Origin: Kitasatospora arboriphila | GTDB taxonomy: Bacteria > Actinomycetota > Actinomycetes > Mycobacteriales > Mycobacteriaceae | DNA length: 64,000 nucleotides | Reading direction: 5' to 3' | NCBI RefSeq assembly: GCF_000717275.1 | Contig: NZ_JNYV01000004.1 | Coordinates: forward strand, 186,001-250,000 | In this document: positions 52,670-61,114 of the stretch, in pieces | How positions within the stretch are numbered: the stretch's first letter is position 1 | How the letters are laid out: each line of letters begins with the position of its first letter | Translations under genes and position numbers: made by a program | The notes under the pieces: model-generated | Told to the model about the DNA's origin: nothing | Database searches by the model: none | What the model saw: only the letters and a program-made list of their open reading frames with translations

Positions 52670-53557
52670 ATGTCAGCACCAGCACGAGAAGCCATCGCGA
52701 ACAGATTGCTGGCGGGTTCGGTGAAACGCTCGTATTCGCCGGTCGTCGACCTGGATTGGGATGCCCCACTCGACCCGGACAAGTACTTCCTCCCGCCGCG
52801 GGTGTGCAGTCTCTACGGCACCGAACTGTGGAACGGACTCACCGAGGAGCAGCGGATCGAGGTCTCGCGGCAGGAGATGGCCAACATCCTCTCGGTCGGG
52901 ATCTGGTTCGAGAACCTCCTGAATCGGGCTCTGCTACAACGGCTCCTGTCCGAAGATCCCGCATCGGCGCAAACCCACTACGCGCTCACCGAGATGGGTG
53001 ACGAATGCCGGCACATGGTGATGTTCGGACGCGCCATCGAACGAAGCGGCGCCAGGCCCTACGGATTGCTGTGGTGGGAGCGGTTGATCATGACGATGTT
53101 GCCCTTCGCGATGCGGGGGTCGCTGTTGTGGGTCGCGGCGCTGGTGGGAGAGGAGATCTTCGACGCCTTGCAGCGCGAGATGCTCGACGATCCCGAGTTG
53201 CAACCACTGGTGTCGCGCCTGATGCGCATCCATGTCACCGAGGAATCCCGCCACATCGGATTCGCCCGTGACGCGGTGGTCCGTCGTCGCGTTGTACGAA
53301 GCCGCTGGGAGACATTCGTGGCGGCCAACCTGCATGGTCTCGCCGCACTGCGCTTCAAATACCTGTTCACCAACTCGGCGATGTACGCGCGAGCCGGCCT
53401 CGACCGGCAGGAGGCGACGGCCGCGGCCCGAAACAATCCGAACTTCCAGCAGATGCAGATCGTCGGGTTCTCGAGCCTGGCCGCATTCCTCGAGGAGAAC
53501 GGGCTCATGACGAGGTTCTCGCGCAGGCTGTGGCGCCGGGCCGGATTTCTCGAATGA
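52670..53557 (+). CDS. AurF-like diiron oxygenase
   Basis: This 295-residue protein matches the AurF/p-aminobenzoate N-oxygenase family of ferritin-like diiron enzymes. Carboxylate and His ligands are visible in SRQEMANILSVGIWFENLLN, EMGDECRHMVMFGRAIE, GEEIFDALQREML and HVTEESRHIGFARDAV. The ATG at 52670 has GGAGG 4 bases upstream; longer in-frame sequence before it is not conserved. The family oxidises aromatic amines or hydroxylates unactivated substrates; the substrate here is unknown. The gene overlaps the DUF4873 gene by ATGA, pointing to a joint function under MarR control. Confidence 0.87.
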   Translation: MSAPAREAIANRLLAGSVKRSYSPVVDLDWDAPLDPDKYFLPPRVCSLYGTELWNGLTEEQRIEVSRQEMANILSVGIWFENLLNRALLQRLLSEDPASAQTHYALTEMGDECRHMVMFGRAIERSGARPYGLLWWERLIMTMLPFAMRGSLLWVAALVGEEIFDALQREMLDDPELQPLVSRLMRIHVTEESRHIGFARDAVVRRRVVRSRWETFVAANLHGLAALRFKYLFTNSAMYARAGLDRQEATAAARNNPNFQQMQIVGFSSLAAFLEENGLMTRFSRRLWRRAGFLE

Positions 53558-54306
53558 GTGCGCTAACGGTGGAGTTCGAGGGCACCGGACCCATACTCGT
53601 CGCCGTCCGCGATCTGCTGCGGGCGTCGCCGTTGGAAATCGAGGTGGCTGCGGACTCCGGCGGTGATCACCCTGCCGACGTGGTGGTGACCTCGACGCCG
53701 GCCCCGGCAGGCACCTTCCTGGGGGTGGCAGATCCTCGGCAGCCCAACGTGTTCTACACGGGGGACACAACCGCACCCGCTCGGCTGGTGGCCGGCTACA
53801 TCGTCTCGGCGATCGAGGAGATGTTCGTTGCGGGCGCCGTCGAGATGCGAGTTCGGGCACCCATCGCCCGATCGTGGGCCGGATATGCCGCGGCCAACCA
53901 CGGCGGCGGACGCAAGCTGATCCGAAAGCTGAAGCGCTTCGACCCCGCGGACTACGACTACCGATCGGCGCACGACGACGAGGACATCTACGACGGCGCT
54001 GCCGTCATCGAGCACGACCTCGAGTCGGTCGCCTGCCGCATCCGGGTGGGCGGCTACTTCGACCCCCTCGACGGCCATTACCACTGGGCCGGAATCGCAT
54101 TCGGCGAATCAGTGCGAGAGCTCAAAGACGCCCGCGCCCGCGACGTCCTCGTCGCCGTCGACACGCGCGACGGGGTACCGGCCCGTCTCACCGAGATCAC
54201 GCCATGGGGCTCTGTGCGCATCGTCGGTGTCGGGCAGCCGCCCTACCCACTCGACGACGTCGAGGTCGTGTCCACGCGGCCGAAGTCGAACACCGTGGGC
54301 TCGTAG
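53554..54306 (+). CDS. DUF4873 domain protein
   Basis: This 250-residue protein begins at the ATG at 53554 overlapping the AurF-like stop. The N-terminal part (about 1-85) has a Rossmann-like hydrophobic pattern. The C-terminal part (from about residue 145, DIYDGAAVIEHDLESVACRI, GGYFDPLDGHYHWAGIAFGE) is DUF4873, a domain often fused to flavin monooxygenases or found beside them. It probably assists the oxygenase, for example in binding substrate or product, but no activity is established. Confidence 0.78.
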   Translation: MSALTVEFEGTGPILVAVRDLLRASPLEIEVAADSGGDHPADVVVTSTPAPAGTFLGVADPRQPNVFYTGDTTAPARLVAGYIVSAIEEMFVAGAVEMRVRAPIARSWAGYAAANHGGGRKLIRKLKRFDPADYDYRSAHDDEDIYDGAAVIEHDLESVACRIRVGGYFDPLDGHYHWAGIAFGESVRELKDARARDVLVAVDTRDGVPARLTEITPWGSVRIVGVGQPPYPLDDVEVVSTRPKSNTVGS

Positions 54307-54354
54307 ACTCGGACACACCGGCGTCCAGCCGGGTGTTGAGGTCGAGGAGGAACC

Positions 54355-54552
54355 ATGGGCAGAGAGATCGACCCAGCCAGACGCAACGCCGTGAGGCAGA
54401 CGGTCGCCGCCCATCCCGGGCTGGTCGTGTTCGCACTCAGCCCGGCGATCGTGGTGTTCGGCGTCCTGTGGCTGCTGACGAACTTCTGGCTCGCACTCAT
54501 CGTGGGGCTTGTCGTGGGAGGCGGCGCGGCCTGGACGCTGCTGCGCAAGTAG
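54355..54552 (+). CDS. Small membrane protein
   Basis: This 65-residue protein has a charged N-terminus (MGREIDPARRNAVRQTV) and two hydrophobic stretches (LVVFALSPAIVVFGVLWLL and FWLALIVGLVVGGGAAW) that can form a membrane hairpin, ending in LLRK. GAGGAGG lies a few bases before the ATG. I do not recognise the family. It stands between the DUF4873 and S4 genes and may be part of that run. Confidence 0.72.
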   Translation: MGREIDPARRNAVRQTVAAHPGLVVFALSPAIVVFGVLWLLTNFWLALIVGLVVGGGAAWTLLRK

Positions 54553-54563
54553 GGGCCGGCGTC

Positions 54564-54932
54564 ATGGCTGAGCCCAGTACCCGCGTCGACAGCTGGATCT
54601 GGTCGGTCCGGCTGACGAAGACACGATCGGCAGCAGCGTCCGCATGTCGGGCGGGGCACGTCCGGGTGAACGGAACCACTGCCAAACCCGCACAGCACGT
54701 CGCCGTCGGGGACGAGGTCCGGGTTCGGGCATCAGGACGCGAACGGATCGTCGAGGTCACCAGGGTGGTGTCCAAACGTGTCGGTCCATCGGTGGCCGCC
54801 GAGTGTCTGATCGACCGCAGCCCCCCGCCACCGCCCAAGGAACTGTTGTCGGCGCTGCCGTTACGTGACCGCGGAGCCGGTAGACCGACCAAGCGGGAAC
54901 GTCGAGAGACCGACCGACTGCGCGGACGTTGA
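54564..54932 (+). CDS. S4 domain RNA-binding protein (HslR/Hsp15-like)
   Basis: This 122-residue protein is an S4-domain protein of the Hsp15 type. TRVDSWIWSVRLTKTRSAAA and GHVRVNGTTAKPAQHVAVGD followed by EVRV make up the S4 fold. A basic tail (RGAGRPTKRERRETDRLRGR) follows, as in HslR. Hsp15 binds stalled 50S subunits carrying tRNA after heat stress; the same role is assumed here. ATG 54564 is the first start consistent with the domain. It begins 11 bases after the small membrane protein gene. Confidence 0.88.
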   Translation: MAEPSTRVDSWIWSVRLTKTRSAAASACRAGHVRVNGTTAKPAQHVAVGDEVRVRASGRERIVEVTRVVSKRVGPSVAAECLIDRSPPPPPKELLSALPLRDRGAGRPTKRERRETDRLRGR

Positions 54933-54938
54933 CGTCGC

Positions 54939-55598
54939 GTGAGTACAAGCGGCATGCAGAGACACGCAGACATCGGCAGCGGCATCTCTACACTGCAACC
55001 TGTGGACTCCAGGGGTGGCAAGCCGACCGGAACCGGTCTGAGACGAGGACGAGCTCCACTGCGCTACGTGGTGGTCCTGCTCGCGGCCGCGATGCTCGTG
55101 CTGACCGGTTGTTCCGACGGCGGTTCGAACGACGACAATCCCACCACGAAGACCGAGAGCGCACCCGGCAAGGCCGGCGAAGGGCCGTTCTTCGGTGAGT
55201 GCGGGGGAGTCACCACAGAGGACGTCGCGCGGGTGACCAAGGTCGCCGGCCTCACCAACACGGTGAACAACCCGTCGGTGTGCGAGTGGGTCACCTCGCA
55301 AGACCAACTCGGACCCCAGTTCTCCTTCAATTGGTACCGCGGCAGCCCCATCGGGCGGGAACGCGCCACCATCCAGTTGTCCCGCGATTCGGTCGAGGAC
55401 ATCACCATCGACGGTCACAGTGGGTTCATGGGATCGAGTAGCGGCATCTGTGAGATCGGCATCGCTTTCGGGGCCGACTTCTTCGAATGGTCGATCTCCT
55501 ACGGCCTGCCCGCAGACGGTCAGAGCAACCCTTCTGACGACGACATCTGCGCAGCCGCGAAGACGCTGTCCACCCAATCGATCGAGAGCGCGAAATGA
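54939..55598 (+). CDS. DUF3558 lipoprotein, first copy
   Basis: This 219-residue protein has the lipobox VLTGC at about residue 58 after a hydrophobic stretch YVVVLLAAAMLVL. The distance from GTG 54939 to the lipobox is long, so GTG 55002 is a possible true start. The mature part has the DUF3558 pattern (FFGECGGVTTEDVARVTKV, CEWVTSQ, CEIGIAFG, DDICAAAKTL) with paired Cys. DUF3558 lipoproteins are surface proteins of unknown function in Mycobacteriales. It overlaps the second copy by ATGA. Confidence 0.82.
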   Translation: MSTSGMQRHADIGSGISTLQPVDSRGGKPTGTGLRRGRAPLRYVVVLLAAAMLVLTGCSDGGSNDDNPTTKTESAPGKAGEGPFFGECGGVTTEDVARVTKVAGLTNTVNNPSVCEWVTSQDQLGPQFSFNWYRGSPIGRERATIQLSRDSVEDITIDGHSGFMGSSSGICEIGIAFGADFFEWSISYGLPADGQSNPSDDDICAAAKTLSTQSIESAK

Positions 55599-56149
55599 GC
55601 CGCCGCCGGGTCGTTCTCGTGATCCTGGCTCTGCTCGCGGTGGTCGCGTTGTCGGCGGGATGCACCCGAGCGGTCGACGGTGACGCCACCTCGATCGGTG
55701 GCGGCGACGGCACGTCCGACGGCAACGTCGACACCGATCAATTCGACGGCCTGATGTACGAGTGCGAGATGCTGACGCCGGAGGCCATCGGCAAGGCCGT
55801 CGGCGGGTCCATCGCCGAACCCGGATTCTTCGGCGCGATCTGCCGCTGGGTGGTGGCCGGGCCGGTCATCACCGACGTCACCTTCAACTGGTTCGAATGG
55901 GGCGACATCGAAGTCGAGAAGTCGACCGCAAAAGAGCTCGGTTACACCACCGAGAACATCAAGGTCGCCAGCGTCACGGCATTCACGCAGCGCAATCCGG
56001 CCCGTCCGGCTGCGTGCGGCGTCACCGCCCGTTCACCCGACCGCGGCGTCTACACCTGGTGGGTGGAGCCCCGCAGTTCCACACCGAGCGGCGACCCCTG
56101 CGCCGCGCCGACCAAGCTCATGGAGCTGCTTCTCGGCGGCGGGCAGTAG
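55595..56149 (+). CDS. DUF3558 lipoprotein, second copy
   Basis: This 184-residue lipoprotein has a clean signal peptide (MSRRRVVLVILALLAVVAL) and lipobox LSAGC with the lipidated Cys at residue 23. The mature domain follows the DUF3558 pattern (YECEMLTPEAIGKAVGG, ICRWVVAGPVITDVTFNWFE, PAACGVTA, DPCAAPTKLMELLL). It is a diverged tandem copy of the preceding gene and overlaps it by 4 bases, so the two are made together. It is convergent with the thioesterase-like gene (14-base gap). Confidence 0.85.
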   Translation: MSRRRVVLVILALLAVVALSAGCTRAVDGDATSIGGGDGTSDGNVDTDQFDGLMYECEMLTPEAIGKAVGGSIAEPGFFGAICRWVVAGPVITDVTFNWFEWGDIEVEKSTAKELGYTTENIKVASVTAFTQRNPARPAACGVTARSPDRGVYTWWVEPRSSTPSGDPCAAPTKLMELLLGGGQ

Positions 56150-56163
56150 CGCCTGAACGCGAC

Positions 56164-56985
56164 TCAGGGTCGCTTGGTGACGGTGACCGTCGCAGCCACC
56201 TGATCCTCGACGATCAGCCACATGCGCAGCTGATCGCCGACACGCTCTCGCCGGATGGTGACCGTGGCCGCCGGGGTGATGGCCCGGAGATATTCGATGA
56301 CGGCCCGGTGCGGGGCGTCCACCAGGTCGGGGTGGTCGAGGAGCTCGTCTTCGACCGCAGCCCAGTAGGCGGCGTTGTTCAGGTGCTTGAACGGGTCGAA
56401 GTCGGTGGCGCGCAAGACATGTACGCGGTCGCTGTCCGATGACTCGGGCACCGGCGCGGTGTTCATCGACTTCCACCGCAGGCGGTGCTCGTCGGTGGTC
56501 TGGCTGAGCATCTCGAAGGCCTCGTCGGTCAGCCGTGTCGGCATGCCCTGGTCGTTGACGTTGATCCAGAACGCCTCGGTCTCGATCAGGCCGTCCTCGC
56601 GGGGCTCAGGGTTGAAGCGGTTGGTCTCGTGGACCGATGTCACCCGCACACGCATGTTCGTCCACCGGGTCGACAGGGCGCCGCACCACCGCTGCAGGGT
56701 CACGTTGCCCGGCCACGACACCGGGCGGATCACGTCGATGACGGTGCGCCGCACGATCCAGTAGGGATCGCTGGTGTGAAAGGCTGTGGCCTCGATGTTG
56801 TCGTTGGCGATGTCCTGTAGATAGCGGCTCAATCCATCGAGGCGCAGACGCATCTCCTGGTCGACGTCACCTGTTCGCACCCGGTAGTTCGACTCGAAGT
56901 AGCTCGCGCCTTCCTTGCGTTCGGGCAGATCTGCCGGATTCATCGCGACGTCGGTTGGATCGATGGTCGATTTGTCTGGGCTCAC
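56164..56985 (-). CDS. Acyl-ACP thioesterase family protein
   Basis: This protein has 273 residues from the GTG at 56985, which has GAAGGGAA 5 bases upstream. ATG 57072 would add 29 residues without a ribosome site. Two hot-dog domains are visible: the first from YRVRTGDVDQEMRLRLDGLS with ATAFHTSDPYWIVRRTVID, the second around VLRATDFDPFKHLNNAAYWA. The DxxxHxNN-type motif in the latter fits a thioesterase. Mycobacterial relatives (Rv2001-like) are uncharacterised. Much longer open sequence on this strand further right is only the antisense of fprB. Confidence 0.85.
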   Translation of the reverse strand: MSPDKSTIDPTDVAMNPADLPERKEGASYFESNYRVRTGDVDQEMRLRLDGLSRYLQDIANDNIEATAFHTSDPYWIVRRTVIDVIRPVSWPGNVTLQRWCGALSTRWTNMRVRVTSVHETNRFNPEPREDGLIETEAFWINVNDQGMPTRLTDEAFEMLSQTTDEHRLRWKSMNTAPVPESSDSDRVHVLRATDFDPFKHLNNAAYWAAVEDELLDHPDLVDAPHRAVIEYLRAITPAATVTIRRERVGDQLRMWLIVEDQVAATVTVTKRP

Positions 56986-57215
56986 CGGGTTCCCTTCGGT
57001 TGGGACGATGTCCGCTGTGGGATGAGCCTCGGGCAGGACTCGATCCCAAATGGGCAGCATAGGTTGCTTCATCTGGAGCGGGGTTGGCACTACCGCCAAT
57101 GGGACTGACGTCCTAAAGTGTCTCAGTCGGCGGTCTGAATTGTTGCCGCCTGTGAGCAGAGAACTACGCTTGCCTTCGTTGGGTATTGGCGGCTGAGGTA
57201 AATTCAAGTAAAAAT

Positions 57216-57229
57216 TGGAACACGTTCCA
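57216..57229. promoter_or_regulatory. KstR-like palindrome before fprB
   Basis: TGGAACACGTTCCA fits TNNAACNNGTTNNA with perfect 6-bp arms, and flanking AAA/TTT extend the symmetry after one mismatch. It lies 38 bases before the fprB ATG in the gap 56986-57267 between divergent genes. No other gene is seen in this gap. Confidence 0.55.
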
Positions 57230-57267
57230 TTTTCGGGGAACGCCGAGAGTACTGAGGTTGAAGGCGT

Positions 57268-58983
57268 ATGGCGCACGTGATCACGCAGCCTTGCTGCAAC
57301 GATGCCAGTTGCATCAGTGTCTGCCCGGTGAACTGTATTCATCCGACACCGGATGAACCGGAGTTCGCCAGCGCGGAAATGTTGTACATCGATCCCGACA
57401 CCTGCATCGACTGCGGTGCATGCATCGATGAGTGCCCGGTGGAGGCGATCTTCCCCGACGACTCGCTCGACGAGGGTCAAGAGCGTTACCTGCAGATCAA
57501 TGCCGATTACTACACCGACCACGACGTGTCGGGTGGTCTGGTGGCGCCCCGCAAGAAGCCCCCGCTGCCCGCGGGCAAGGAACTCCACGTGGCGATCGTG
57601 GGCGCTGGTCCCGCCGCGTTCTACGCCGCCGAAGAACTCGTGAAGCACTCCGCCATCAAGGTGGACATGTTCGATCGCCTGCCGACGCCGTACGGGCTTG
57701 TGCGTGCGGGCGTTGCGCCGGATCATCCGTCCACCAAGGGTGTGGAGAAGACGTTCGCGGCCACTGCCGCCAAGCGCACGTTTGAGTACTACCTCAACGT
57801 GGAGGTGGGCAAGCATCTCAACCACGATGAGCTCCTGGACCACTACGGGGCGGTCATCTACGCCCATGGCGCCTCCACCGACAAACACCTCGGTATCGAT
57901 GGTGAAGACCTGCCCGGCTCCATCGCCGCCACCGACTTCGTGGCCTGGTACAACGGCCACCCCGATCACGCAGACCGCGACTTCGACCTCTCCGCCGAGC
58001 GTGCGGTGATCGTCGGCAACGGCAACGTGGCGCTCGACGTCGCCCGGATCCTCCTCGACGACCCCGGCCGGCTGGCCAAGACCGACATCGCAGATCACGC
58101 GCTGGACAAGTTGCGCAGCAGCAACGTCCGGGAGGTCGTGCTGCTGGGCAGGCGCGGTATCGCACAGGGCGCGTACACGAACTCCGAGTTCCTCGCGATG
58201 GGGGACATGCCCGGTGTCGACGTCATCATCGACCCCGACGAGCTCGTGCTCGATGCCGCGAGCCAGGAAGCCCGCGACGCCGGCACCCTCGATTCGACCA
58301 TCGCAACCAAGGTGCGCATTGCCGAAGAATTCGCGCAGCGCACCCCGACCGACGGCAACAAGCGCGTCGTGTTCAGGTACCTCGTCTCCCCGGTGGCCAT
58401 CGAAGGTTCGGACGGCGTCGAAACCGTCCGTTGTGTGCGCAATGAGTTCGTGAATGCGCCCGATGACAGCGCCGATCACGCCGGCCAATCGCCCAGGCCG
58501 GCGTCGGGACGGGTTGCGATCAAACCGACCGGTGAAGAGTTCGACCTGAAGGCCGGCATGGTGTTGCGCGCCATCGGCTACACCGGGCTGCCGTTGGACG
58601 GCCTGCCGTTCGACGGAGCCCAGGGCGTTGTCCCGAACGAGTCGGGCCGCGTGCTCGATTCGAGCGGCGGCAGTCCCGTGGAAGGTGTGTACGTGGCGGG
58701 CTGGATCAAGCGAGGTGCCACCGGTGGCATCGGCATGAACCGGATCTGCGGTCAGGAGACGGCGCTGGCCGTGATCGCCGACTTTACCGAGGGCAGACTT
58801 TCCGAACCGGCCAAGTCGCGCGAGCAGATCCCGGATCTCATCGCCGAACGTGGCGCGGGCCGGGTGGACGGGTCGGGATGGAAGAAGATCGACCTTGCCG
58901 AACGGTCCGCAGGCAAGGAAGCCGGAAGGCGCCGGATCAAGTTCGTCACCATCGAGGCGATGGAATCGGCGGCAAGGGCCTAG
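57268..58983 (+). CDS. fprB: Ferredoxin/ferredoxin-NADP reductase fusion FprB
   Basis: This 571-residue protein joins an N-terminal 7Fe-type ferredoxin (C9, C15, C19, C23 in PCCNDASCISVCPVNCIHP, then CIDCGACIDECPVEA) to an adrenodoxin-reductase-type flavoprotein. The latter has VAIVGAGPAAFYAAEELVK for FAD, PTPYGLVRAGVAPDHPSTK, GNGNVALDVAR for NADPH, and AGWIKRGATGGIGMN. It matches FprB (Rv0886) of M. tuberculosis. It transfers electrons from NADPH to iron-sulphur proteins, for example for P450s or Rieske oxygenases. The KstR-like box upstream would link it with sterol oxygenation. Confidence 0.95.
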   Translation: MAHVITQPCCNDASCISVCPVNCIHPTPDEPEFASAEMLYIDPDTCIDCGACIDECPVEAIFPDDSLDEGQERYLQINADYYTDHDVSGGLVAPRKKPPLPAGKELHVAIVGAGPAAFYAAEELVKHSAIKVDMFDRLPTPYGLVRAGVAPDHPSTKGVEKTFAATAAKRTFEYYLNVEVGKHLNHDELLDHYGAVIYAHGASTDKHLGIDGEDLPGSIAATDFVAWYNGHPDHADRDFDLSAERAVIVGNGNVALDVARILLDDPGRLAKTDIADHALDKLRSSNVREVVLLGRRGIAQGAYTNSEFLAMGDMPGVDVIIDPDELVLDAASQEARDAGTLDSTIATKVRIAEEFAQRTPTDGNKRVVFRYLVSPVAIEGSDGVETVRCVRNEFVNAPDDSADHAGQSPRPASGRVAIKPTGEEFDLKAGMVLRAIGYTGLPLDGLPFDGAQGVVPNESGRVLDSSGGSPVEGVYVAGWIKRGATGGIGMNRICGQETALAVIADFTEGRLSEPAKSREQIPDLIAERGAGRVDGSGWKKIDLAERSAGKEAGRRRIKFVTIEAMESAARA

Positions 58984-59002
58984 TGGTCGCGGTCATGCGG
59001 CG

Positions 59003-59016
59003 CGGTCCGAGGACCG
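59003..59016. promoter_or_regulatory. Palindrome between fprB and the glycosyltransferase
   Basis: CGGTCCGAGGACCG has 6-bp perfect arms around GA and is followed 16 bases later by CCCCCTTTTT. It may be a weak terminator for fprB or an operator for the next operon. The rest of the 127-base gap has no gene. Confidence 0.3.
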
Positions 59017-59110
59017 ACGCCATCGGTGTGCCCCCTTTTTCGCCGGTGAGCGAGGCAGGTACCGGGCAGCTAACGTTACGGCCAAGAATGGCCCGGTATG
59101 AAAGGTCCCA

Positions 59111-60376
59111 ATGCGTATAGCACTGCTGTCTTACCGGAGTAAGCCACACTGCGGAGGACAGGGCGTCTACGTGCGCCACCTTTCGCGGGAACTTGCGTTG
59201 CTGGGCCATCAGGTCGAGGTCTTCTCCGGGCAGCCCTACCCCGATCTCGACGACGAGGCGGTCGCCGCCGGCGTCACCCTGACCAAGGTGCCCAGCCTCG
59301 ACCTCTACAACGACGTCAATCCGTTCCGGACGCCATGGCCGTGGGAGATCAAGAGCTGGATCGACGCCCTCGAGGTGCTCACGATGTGGACGGCAGGATT
59401 CCCTGAGCCGCTGACGTTCAGCCTCCGCGCGGCTCGTCTGCTGCGTCGCCGCACCGACGATTTCGACGTGGTGCACGACAACCAGTGCCTGGGGTACGGC
59501 CTGCTGCAGATCGAACGCAGTGGTCTGCCCGTGGTCGCGACCATCCACCACCCGATCACCCGTGATCGCGAACTCGCCGTGAAAGCCGCGAAGGGGTGGC
59601 GCAAGCTGACGGCCCGCCGCTGGCACGCATTCCTGCGGATGCAGGGCCGCGTCGCCCGGCGAATTCCCCGGCTGCTCACGGTATCTCGCAGCAGCGAGGT
59701 CGACATCCGCAAGGCTTTCGCCATTCCGGAGGGCCGGCTCACCACCATCCCGCTCGGCGTGAACACCGAACAGTTCCGGCCATCGCCGGAGCGGGTCGTC
59801 GGGCGCATCGTCTGTGTTGCCAGTGCCGATGCCCCGCTCAAGGGGGTCTCGTACCTTCTCGAGGCGGTCGCGAAGGTGCGGGCGGAACGGCAGGTCGAAC
59901 TGGTTCTGGTGTCCAAGTTGGTCGAGGGCGGTCCGTCGGACACCCGGATCGACCAGCTGTCCATCCGCGACAGCGTGCAGGTGGTGTCCGGCCTGGACGA
60001 CGACGAGCTCGCCGACCTCCTGGCATCGGCTGAAGTGGCTTGTGTGCCTTCGCTTTACGAAGGCTTCTCGTTGCCGGCTGTGGAGGCGATGAGCTGCGGT
60101 ACGCCGTTGGTCGCCACCCGCGCCGGGGCGATCCCCGAAGTGGTGGGCGAGCAGGAAGAAGCGGCGCTGCTGGTACCACCGATGGATTCAGGTGCCCTGG
60201 CCGAGGCGTTGGGCAGACTGCTCGACGCCTCCGAGCTGCGCACCCGCCTCGGCGAAGGTGGCCGGGCACGGGTGGAAGAGCGTTACAGCTGGGCGGCGGT
60301 CGCCGCGAAAACGGCTGAGAACTATCAAAAAGCGATCGATCAGTTTGCTCGAGGAGGCAGCGTTGCTAACCGTTGA
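59111..60376 (+). CDS. GT4 family glycosyltransferase
   Basis: This 421-residue GT-B glycosyltransferase has the N-terminal glycine-rich acceptor loop (SYRSKPHCGGQGVYVRHLSR), a linker and the nucleotide-sugar domain with SLYEGFSLPAVEAMSCGTPL followed by VATRAGAIPEVV. The last carries the conserved E-x7-E of family 4. It is cytosolic or membrane-peripheral. It overlaps the following methyltransferase by 14 bases. The sugar and acceptor are unknown; the operon suggests a methylated glycolipid or polysaccharide of the envelope. Confidence 0.9.
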   Translation: MRIALLSYRSKPHCGGQGVYVRHLSRELALLGHQVEVFSGQPYPDLDDEAVAAGVTLTKVPSLDLYNDVNPFRTPWPWEIKSWIDALEVLTMWTAGFPEPLTFSLRAARLLRRRTDDFDVVHDNQCLGYGLLQIERSGLPVVATIHHPITRDRELAVKAAKGWRKLTARRWHAFLRMQGRVARRIPRLLTVSRSSEVDIRKAFAIPEGRLTTIPLGVNTEQFRPSPERVVGRIVCVASADAPLKGVSYLLEAVAKVRAERQVELVLVSKLVEGGPSDTRIDQLSIRDSVQVVSGLDDDELADLLASAEVACVPSLYEGFSLPAVEAMSCGTPLVATRAGAIPEVVGEQEEAALLVPPMDSGALAEALGRLLDASELRTRLGEGGRARVEERYSWAAVAAKTAENYQKAIDQFARGGSVANR

Positions 60377-61112
60377 TTTTGATCGACTGGGCGTAGGACC
60401 GAACACCAAGGCCATCGATATCGGTGCGGGGCAGGGGCGGCACTCGTTCGAGATGTTCCGGCGCGGCGCCGATGTGATCGCATTCGATCAGTCCGAGAGC
60501 GACATGTCCGAAGTTGCCGAGATGTTCGACGCGATGATCGCCGAGGGGCAGGTACCGGCTTCGGCCAAGGCCCGCGCCGAGGTCGGTGACGCGCTGCGGC
60601 TTCCCTTCGGTGACGGGGAGTTCGACGTGGTGCTCATGTCGGAGATTCTCGAACACATCCCCGACGACACCGACGCCATCTCCGAGATGGCCCGGATCCT
60701 GGCGCCCGGCGGTCTGGCCGCGGTGACCGTTCCGCGGTACTGGCCCGAGAAGGTGTGCTGGACGTTCTCGGACGAATACCACGCCAACGAGGGTGGGCAC
60801 GTGCGCATCTACAAGGCGTCGGAACTGGCCGGAAAGCTCAGTGCCGCGGGGCTGGAGGTGACCGGCACCGGTCACGCCCACGCGCTGCACGCCCCTTACT
60901 GGTGGCTCAAATGTGCTGTGGGAGTGGAGAAGAACGACCATCCACTGGTCAAGGCCTACCACAAGCTCCTGGTGTGGGACATGATGTCGGCGCCCAAACT
61001 CACCCGCGTCGGCGAGCAGGTGCTCAACCCGGTCTTCGGTAAGAGCGTGATCATCTACCTGCGTAAACCAGCTGATCTCCCCGGCTCCGGCTCCGTCTCC
61101 GTCTCTGACTGA
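60363..61112 (+). CDS. Class I SAM-dependent methyltransferase
   Basis: This protein has 249 residues from the TTG at 60363, which is preceded by GAGGAGG at 60351-60357 with 5-base spacing, the best ribosome site in the region. Motif I AIDIGAGQGRHSFEMFRRGA binds SAM. DVVLMSEILEHIPDDTDAI and LAPGGLAAVTVPRYWPEKV are the later class I motifs. It starts inside the glycosyltransferase 3' end and precedes the toroid gene by 2 bases. It is expected to methylate the product of the glycosyltransferase, by inference from the operon. Confidence 0.9.
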   Translation: MLTVDFDRLGVGPNTKAIDIGAGQGRHSFEMFRRGADVIAFDQSESDMSEVAEMFDAMIAEGQVPASAKARAEVGDALRLPFGDGEFDVVLMSEILEHIPDDTDAISEMARILAPGGLAAVTVPRYWPEKVCWTFSDEYHANEGGHVRIYKASELAGKLSAAGLEVTGTGHAHALHAPYWWLKCAVGVEKNDHPLVKAYHKLLVWDMMSAPKLTRVGEQVLNPVFGKSVIIYLRKPADLPGSGSVSVSD

Positions 61113-61114
61113 GC

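Noticed and set aside
57073..58488. N-terminal two-thirds of a 774-codon minus-strand frame extending the thioesterase gene
   Set aside because: It is antisense to fprB; the thioesterase fold and a proper ribosome site begin at 56985.
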